Assembly (NCBI GenBank): GCA_035079385.1
Contig: JAVHKY010000001.1
Span: 4,465,501 to 4,529,500, forward strand
DNA from: Aspidiotus rigidus
Taxonomy: Eukaryota > Arthropoda > Insecta > Hemiptera > Diaspididae
Reading direction: 5' to 3'
Length of the DNA: 64,000 bases
The notes below the pieces were generated by a model. It had not been told where the DNA came from. It did no database searches and saw only the letters and a program-made list of their open reading frames with translations. A program made the position numbers and the translations under genes. Below, one piece after another: positions 56,210 to 64,000 of this stretch. Numbering within the stretch: the first letter of the stretch is position 1; each line of letters begins with the position of its first letter.

Positions 56210-58465
56210 GTAAACCGTTCTTTTAAAAATGTCATCCCCCTATTTTGACTTCCTGCGCAAACTGGTGAACGATCAAGATGACCATTGTGTTCCAAAATTT
56301 AGTTTATAGGCTACCTCTGATGTTTCCTTCTCCCCAATTGGTAGCAATCTCTATTAAGGGTGTCCACACCGAAGAACGGCTTACTTATGCTATATTATAA
56401 GAAAAACGATATGAAAATTTCATAACGTTATGAAACAGCTAACAATATTCGTCGTTGGTAGGTGAATATCATCTTTTTTTCTTTCTTTCTTTCTGTAGGT
56501 AGATTTTATCAGCGAAAATAAAGCTATAGTCATTTTCATTTATAGTTTCAGTAGTGCCTATCAAAATCGTTGTCTTTATCTTGCCCGCGTATTTCGTCTT
56601 AACGCGTGGATCAAAACTTGAAAATAGCGTTGTAGGTATACGAGGGCGGACCTTGATTACGAGGTATCGGAAAGATAATTTCGGCAAATGAGCAAAAACT
56701 TTGAAAAGTCGAACGTAAAATGTGCCTTTATATCAGTGCGTCATTTTTTGTTACGAGCTCTCTCGAAGCTTTATACGCTTCTACAAAGTACATTCTACGT
56801 ATCTCGGTACCTACATGATGAATTGAACAAAGTAATTAAGACGTATATGAAATAGAAAATCTTCAGAAAACAAATCGAGTCGTAGTATAGGATTATATAA
56901 AATAGATATCCGTAAATAGTCGTAGTCCGAAAATCGAACGGAGTCGTTATTCCAAAGATTATACATTTCGCGAGACGCAATTCGTTTTTTTTTTAGTAAT
57001 GTAGTACCTTTTGATTATCACCTAAACATCGTTTGGGAATGTTTGAGGGTGTTTTTATGTATTAATTTGGGTCAATATAATATAAAGCCTATATACGTTT
57101 CGGCTGTTTTTCGTTGAAACAAAGCAACGAACACAAAAATATCACCCCGAAAAATGAGGCGTATATGTATACATGTATTTTTGGGATATTCATATAATAT
57201 TGATCAAATCATAATGGCTCACCAGTCAATTTCAACAAATGCTCGTCGTCGTATACCATGAAATATCATAGCTTCAATCGTTACAAAAATGCCGATATGA
57301 AAAAATTTCAGCGTTAAAAAATTAGAAGTATACAGTCGATGTTTATCGAAGAGCACGATGTGATATTTTTCTCACTTTGTACGTCGCGAACTGTCAAAGA
57401 AGATGACATAAGTTATTTATGCTTGCTGTTGGGGTGATTGCTTTACTCGACATGAAAGGTTGACTTCCTGAGCGAAAATGTGTGTTACAAAGTGAACGAA
57501 ATTCACTAATGCTATGACACTTATTTTTTTGTGTTCGTAATACTCATATCAATTTATATGGATGGTGAGTGTGACAATGTATACTTTCATGGATTATATA
57601 TTCAAGTTTTATTAACCCTCGTGAATATTTTTTTGAATTTAGTCTCAGTTCGAACAGCAGCACACGCAAAATATTGTATCCCTCATACTACTCGTATAAA
57701 AGTAAACCTATGTAAATCGTGCGGGAAAGTCGGAAAAATTTTGTCATATTTGTTGCTTTTACTCTCGAGGATTGATTAACTGCGAATTTTAAGGATCTTT
57801 TAATTTCAGTAGGTACTTCTTATTTCATACGGCTATTCTTTTATTTTGAAAAAAAAAAAAAAAAATTGGAAACTTATCAGTAAAATAAAGAAGTGATAAT
57901 GGAAGATCTAGAATCAGGAATTAGGAAACAGGTTATAATTTTCTTGTAGTGTGTATCACGCTCTACTGGTACAAACGATAAGTGCACAAAAAAGGTATAC
58001 ACGAGACTTCTTCAAAGCAACTGAAGAGCATTAGAGTTACAGACTCTAAAAAGGCTTCTGGGACTTTGTACAGGCACTTGCACTGCACTGCAGAGAAAGT
58101 TTTGGTGTAGATGGAACCCACGTGGAGAGCAAAAGTCTATCAAATGTATAATTTCTGTATGTTGTATTCAATAAAATTCGAGAACTTTTTAGACATGCTG
58201 TGCAGACTAAGCAATGAAGAGATTTATGAAAAACTGAAACCTGAAGAATATATATTTTTGACATGTTTCATGTCTTTTGTCTCACCGTACCCCGATTTAA
58301 AAATTTGCGAGTATACCCCCTCCCCCCCGTCAAGAGAAACCGTGCGCGTGCAAATCCCTACCCGATAAGTGATTCAGAAATTTTAGAGTACACCCCGCTT
58401 GCGCGTGCAAATATATACCTGTGGAATACCTCAAAATATTTCTCAAACAAGACTTATACGACGCC
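56210..58465. other. Intergenic, no gene
   Basis: AT-rich, with a poly(A) run at about 57850-57865. The ORFs at 57531-57779 and 58046-58264 are not supported by motifs. Confidence 0.4.
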
Positions 58466-59657
58466 ATAGTAGAGTCCTAATCGTAAATCCGCTCGATGTG
58501 GCTGTTAAAAGCAATTTTATGATTGATTATTGTTTTACATACTCAGACGAACAAATATAGCCTGTATGCCTATTTTTCTCACGCCCTGTTTTCCGAGGTA
58601 CCACCACCCAATCTAAAAAGCTCGTCTATCTCGAGAAATATTGACTTTTTGAAAAAAGTTTTCAAACAAAAGTTGTTCCATTATGTCTCCTCTACAACTT
58701 TACCTCTTATAAAAATTTCATTTTGAGCAATCCTCGCGCTTCAAATTTGAAAAAACATGTTAGAAGAAACAAAGAATTACAATTTTTTACATCTTTATCA
58801 AACATACAGTCACAAAAAATGTTTAGAATTCAGTTTCCTTTCGAATGAGTATCAAGACGAGACAACTTCACCCCACCCCTCCCTAATTTCAAAAGATCCA
58901 CCCCCGCCCCTCCTCTTGCCTCGCAAACATTTGATTAATGATAAATTTTCAAAAAATATGCTTCATTTTAATTTGTCATGATTGTTCACTTCACTTTTTT
59001 ACCTTAAATTTTGAAATTCCTTGAAAAAGTACCTGCCTTAAGAAGTTACAAGTTCTAGCTCAGAGGAGATCAATTGAGATTAATTTCAATTTCCTGTTCA
59101 GCTTTTACATCATCAGCTCAGAAGGGTAACATAATAGGCTGGAGGTTAGACTTATTACTATTCAAAACCTCAATTTTGACTAAGAGGAGGGGCGGGGGTT
59201 GAGCTTTTGAAATGAAAGAGGAGTGGGGTGAAGTCTTCTTGACAGTCATCATTCGAAAGGAAACTGAATTCTGAACATTTTTTGTAATCATATATTTGAC
59301 TGCATGTTCAAAATTTCTCATTAAAAATGTAAAACAACGTGATTCTTTGTTTCTTTTACCATGTTTTTTCAAATTTGAAAGGCGAGGATTGTTCAAAATG
59401 AAATTTTTATAAGAGGTAAAGTTGTAGAAGAGACATAATGGAACAACTTTTGTTTGAAAACTTTTTTCAAAAAGTCAATATTTCTCGAGATAGACGAGCT
59501 TTTTAGATTAAGGGGGTGGTACATCGGAAAATAGGGAGTGAGAAAAATAGGCATACAGGCTATACTTGTTCGTCTGAGTATGTAAAATAATAATCAATCA
59601 TAAAATTGCTTTTAACAGCCACATCGAGCGGACGGGTTTTTCTGTACAATTGGGACC
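58466..59657. repeat. Large imperfect palindrome, arms about 450 bp
   Basis: The left arm (about 58466-58915) and right arm (about 59187-59657) are inverted copies. CCGCTCGATGTGGCTGTTAA at 58490 matches the complement near 59630, TCGAGAAATATTGACTTTTT near 58640 matches the complement near 59480, and CAGTTTCCTTTCGAATGA near 58832 matches near 59260. Small indels and mismatches have accumulated and the spacer is about 270 bp. The ORFs within are not conserved between arms. Confidence 0.9.
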
Positions 59658-60799
59658 CTACTACCAAGAAAGGTAAGGGGGCAAACGAGTAATATCTCAC
59701 GAGCACTTGACCTAGGAGAAGCCTAGACTAAAATATTTCAAGATGACTAATAGAATATAAGAGACATGAAACATGATCTTCATTTATTTGGCTATACCAA
59801 AAAATTTAACGGTACCTTCGCGGCCGTATGATAAGACACTGCTTCCTTGTTTCATTTACCAAGAATCCCCCTCCTCTAATATTACCCTCGCGCGAAAATA
59901 TTTTTTTAATATGATTGTTCTGGTTTCTTAAAATACCTTTTGAATTCGCCTGGAGCTTCGTCCACCGGGGGCTATGTTGAAGAAGGTAAAAATTGTTTTT
60001 CCTGCGATAACTCGCCTGATAAAGAATGTAAATATCAAAAATATTCCAAGTTTTATTTCCCGCCAGTAAGGTTTACTTTGTCACTTTTTTCAATTCAAAT
60101 GCATTATAAGGCCGCTAGAACGCGCTAAAGCTCGTTATATTTCGGAATACAATGAAAACATTCATTTATTTGTAACGTGATAGTCAACTGTAAACTACTT
60201 ACATAGAAGTCTTAAATTGTTGAAGTTGTAAGAATTCTACCCTCCTAATCAAGATATCAAACGCATAACTCATCATCAAAGCCACAATTTTTGAAAATGA
60301 AAATTATCGGTATTTAAATTTTCCGGCATTGGAAAAAAATAAAAATAAAATCGAGAAAATACACGTTTTTTGATTTGTTTACTAATTCTTCATCAAAATT
60401 ATTTAATTTATGACAGAAATTATTTGATTGTTGACCAAAATTAACCAATTCTGAGGAATCAAAATTCAATCCACGAGTTTTTCTTTTCGAAATTATTTCA
60501 TTTTAGGTAAAAATTCCTGCTCTATTCGACGAAAACTATCCGATTCATACCAAACTGGACGCATACCGAAGAAGAAGGCGTAAGGGGGTTAAATCCAAAA
60601 AATGAATCGATTTTATTGACCATTACCGAATAGTAATACATTTTTTCAGCGCATTTTGTTTTGCGTTTACTTTTTAGGGAGGGAATGGCTCCTCCCCCCT
60701 CAAGAGAATTTCTCTGTGCGCGCCTGTACCAAACTGTAGTATTGCCTCAACCAAATCATCATATTTTAGGTAAAATTTATCAATTTTTCATCAAATTAA
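59658..60799. other. Intergenic, no gene
   Basis: Nothing beyond AT-rich sequence was recognised. Confidence 0.4.
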
Positions 60800-61635
60800 T
60801 CATTTTAATAGGGAACCTGTTTTATCGACGGGGGGGGGGGGTCGGAAAAACGTCCGCCGTCTTGCCTGGTGGTAAAGCTCGGAGCTTAAAAATTTTTCAA
60901 GTCCCCTACTACCATTATATAGCTCGGTGGTCGGTGTATTAAGCCTGAAAGATAGGTCCTTCGAGTAAGTAGTTATGCAATGCATTATACACCAATTCCA
61001 GGTTTGCAACGCTTCAAACACAATAAGATTCAGAACGTCCTTCTAAGGCAGGCACGGGCGTTTTCTTTACGCGGGCCACATTGCAATGTTGGTAGGAAGG
61101 CGCGGGCCGGATACAAAAATTGAAAAGTTAATTTTTGATAACGTGACTTGTATCAACTTTTTGAAATCAGTTTGTGTGACTCAGGTAAATGTAACATTAT
61201 TTATAAACATGAGAATACGCAGTCTGTAGCAGTAACCGACTTCAAACTCAACTTTCTAAAACTGGTGCAGGAACTCAAGTCTCTTATTAGGTACTTATGC
61301 ATTACAACTCATTTGTACTTGTATAGTCAGCATCAGTAAAAGTTCGTTTTTTTTTTTTTTTTTTTGTACATTTCATGAAATGTTTGTGATGTCGCTGCGG
61401 GCCGCATCCGGCCCGTGGGCCGTAGGTTGCCCATGCCTGTTCTAAGGTATCCTAAGTCCCCGCCTATCGTATACGGGTATAGCTTGGAGGTCGAATCATA
61501 TAAAGCTTGGAGGTCAGAATTTTTCCAAATCCCCTCCTTATTATATATAGGTTCAAAGTTCGAGCCTGTGACGTCACAATTTGATAACGTCGTAGATTCG
61601 GTTCGTCAAAATTTTTCAGATCCCACGTGCCCCAT
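60800..61635. repeat. R1 family copy, split by a hAT MITE
   Basis: GGGAACCTGTTTTATCGACG, a 12-13 base G run, an ACGTCCGCCGTC box, GGTCGGTGTAT, GCAACGCTTCAAACACAATA and CCTTCTAAGG follow the order seen at 16435-16735. The copy resumes after the MITE at 61440 and continues to CCCATAAAACAGGTTCCCTG (61630), followed by TGACGTCA-bearing sequence. Confidence 0.8.
61049..61439. mobile_element. hAT-type MITE with 8 bp target duplication
   Basis: A 391 bp element starts CAGGCACGGGC and ends GCCCATGCCTG. Both sides carry the 8 bp TTCTAAGG (61041-61048 and 61440-61447), the exact hAT signature. The interior has GCGGGCCACATTG and CGGGCCGCATCCGGCCCGTG near the ends and a T run (61348-61364). It is non-coding. 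Confidence 0.93.
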
Positions 61636-64000
61636 AAAACAGGTTCCCTGCCACCCCTCGTTTGACTCCGTTAAAGAACCCATGAGTTTTCGGCCGTATT
61701 CGGTTTCAAACTCTGTTCTAGGATCAAAAAAGTCGGTGACGGTATCACCCTGTGACGTCATCACTCCTAACCTTACTTCCGTAACTAATCCGTAAGGTCG
61801 TCATCCCTAACACAATACACTTTTGTGACGTCATTACTGCATTACATATTTTACGTGAAAAAGTTTTGGGGTGTCCCCCCAGAGAAAATTCATAAAATTT
61901 ATGTCAAAAATATACCGTCTTGGACATCACGCATGAGAGAGAAGGTACCTCGTATCCATTTTCTATTTTTGCGAGATACTTTTTTACAAAACAAGACATT
62001 CTCGGATGAAATACAACAAGGTGAATAAGAGATGATGAAAAACTATTAGATGAGAAGATCGACGGAAAAACTGGTGAATAATGACATTGTCAAAAATATT
62101 CTGAAGGCGAACGAAATTACGGATAGATCAAAAGAGTTTTCAAGAAATTTTCGTTCACTGTACGAGATTCCTGTACCAACGCATCTTATTCATTAACGAA
62201 ACTACGTTTGCACAGCGCGCTCAAAGTAAAACTGCAAGAAGGGTTTCGTATTTAGATCTGGAGACGCTCGGAGGATAAACATTCCTATTAATTTGTTCCA
62301 CAAAATTTTACATTAGATATAGTCAAAATTTGCTTACTTGAACTTTCCAAAATGTTTTGAATGTTCCGGTCAGTAAGTAAGCAGACTTCTGAACGGTAGG
62401 CACACTAGCATTAATTCAGTACCGGTACATAATTTACTCGATTCTATCTGACACGATTTCATGTGTCATCAGTATTTCTGTATCTCGCAAAACGTGAACG
62501 CAATACCTATATTTTTTCGAATCTTCCTAAAAATTTTTCGAAAATTATCTAATAGAATCATTTTGCTCTTCATGGCTTGGGAATTTTCAAATGGTATAAA
62601 TTTAATCGAATTCACCAACCATATCGTACCTATATGCTGTACGCACAGGTAATGATGTTTTCCATAAAAATATTTGTGTTTGAATCTCAATAAAAATTCA
62701 ATATCTTGTTTCCTTCACCGCGTACTTAAGTGAAGTATTTCAAATTGTGTACATAATCGTTGCTTCCTTTTATACTCCTTCGGTCAATAGATTCAGGTAG
62801 TCTGGAAAATCTATTAATTATCTTAGTTCAAGTGTTTGACAAAATCTGGGTTAGCTCAGTCCACGAGCGGTGCTCGAGATACCACCTATGATGAATTTAT
62901 ATACTAGCTAAAGTTCGAAAAACGACGGAAGATTTGCCACCCTTGTATACTGATATGTTTGATTGACTGCCTACCTAACCTGCTTAAGGCAATATCTCTG
63001 AAAGACGGTGCGTTGTAAGTAAGTTGGTTCGGTCGTTAGAGTAGAATTGAACCTTAAATTTTATAGAATACGCGGTAAGGTTGTTTTTACTGCATTATAT
63101 TCTTTTTTAAAACAGGATAAGAAGAAAAAACTACTAGACTACTCAAGTTTTATGCTTTTCAAGTGAGAAAAATCTGGATACTTGTAAATCTATTCAGCCT
63201 ATTCTGTTTTTTGCCTCTATGACTAAGAAAAAAGTGTTCTTCAGACAAGTGATCTTGGTCTTATTTCGGTGTATTACCAAGTTTTTCCATCCAACTGGCG
63301 ATGGGTTGTAATAATTAATCAAAACATAAATACATATTGTAGGTGTCTATGATGTCTTGAGGTAAAAGTTATGACGATCGTTATTGCTTCGAGAAATGTT
63401 GTACCCAAGTTACTTCCGTACGACAAAGAGATTCATGGGGAATACGTATAGAAACTAAAGGTACTGAAAATTATACACAGTTGTGCGAATTAGTCGAGTC
63501 GACAAATGTTATTTCCTCTCGCGAATTCTGTTTTTCGTAGACTCTAGCTGTTCTAACCTGTTAGTGAAAAATCATTCTCAAGGGAGGAAAACATAATTTA
63601 ATGTGTGGACTCGCATTTCAAGAAATTCATCACACGTGCTTCTTTTTAAAGTTTTGCGTACAGATTTTGAATAAAATTCACTACGTAGGAGTCTTGAGAA
63701 AGTTCATGGAAAAAGAAAAAATATATAGGGAGCGAACGTGACAAATTTACACACGCTAGTGCTACACGAGTACTCGAGTAGTCTCAATTCCTACTTCGCG
63801 GAACGCCTGATAAAGATAAAGCATGGAAAACTTTTCATGATGTGAGTTTTGGCAATACGATCTCTCCTGAAAAGAATACCCTTAAGACCGTCCGTTAAAA
63901 AGATGTACACGTATAATACGTATAGAAGAAAACGAGCTATCGTGAAAAAACGAGGTTGTAACTACATTAAGTACGAGAGACGCTATTTAGAAATTTTCTG
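61636..64000. other. R1-associated tail then intergenic, no gene
   Basis: TGACGTCA occurs at 61753 and 61826 (also 61569 just upstream) in the same context as 3.3-3.8 kb. After about 61860 nothing was recognised; short ORFs at 61825-62028 and 62461-62690 lack motifs. Confidence 0.45.

Noticed and set aside
62850..62900. GGTTAGCTCAGTCCACGAG as a tRNA start or a relative of the 25117 MITE
   Set aside because: No B box and no matching 3' stem for a tRNA; only about 14 bp are shared with the MITE end.

Overview
This window is eukaryotic, AT-rich DNA from an arthropod, most likely an insect. The evidence is a RYamide (NPY-like) receptor, spliced genes with short GT-AG introns, intact and decayed insect-type transposons, and long dinucleotide tracts. 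The order or species cannot be settled from the sequence alone.

Three host genes were rebuilt exon by exon, with matching codon phase at every junction. On the + strand, the 3' part of a RYamide receptor gene runs from 5094 to 29377 in five exons (TM4 to the C-tail); TM1-TM3 lie upstream of the window. Its 16.7 kb intron (5591-22289) holds a full-length LINE, a broken Ty3/Gypsy reverse transcriptase and satellite-like repeats. Its 5.4 kb last intron (23600-29035) is packed with small hairpin transposons. On the - strand follow two complete housekeeping genes in the same orientation: PEX6 (30528-34166, 11 exons, 726 aa) for peroxisome biogenesis, and AQR/Aquarius (35355-42747, 27 exons, 1505 aa), a spliceosomal RNA helicase. 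They are separated by 1.2 kb holding one MITE.

From 42.75 kb to the end no host gene was found. This part holds a CT microsatellite, a decayed FLYWCH/MULE DNA transposon with about 55 bp inverted ends, a palindrome with arms of about 450 bp, and a hAT-type MITE with a perfect 8 bp target duplication sitting inside an older repeat.

The main unexplained signal is a dispersed repeat family. Its pieces share a CAGGGAACCTGTTTTA end motif, a GCCGTCCGCCG box, G or C runs, and tandem arrays of a 45 bp unit. An associated subfamily carries the palindrome TGACGTCA. Copies occur at 1.2-3.8, 16.4-17.2, 49.3-50.0, 51.4-51.8 and 60.8-61.7 kb. The second notable signal is the LINE itself: both ORFs are intact, it has a 13-14 bp target duplication, and an in-frame repeat lies at an ORF1/ORF2 junction where ORF2 has no obvious AUG.
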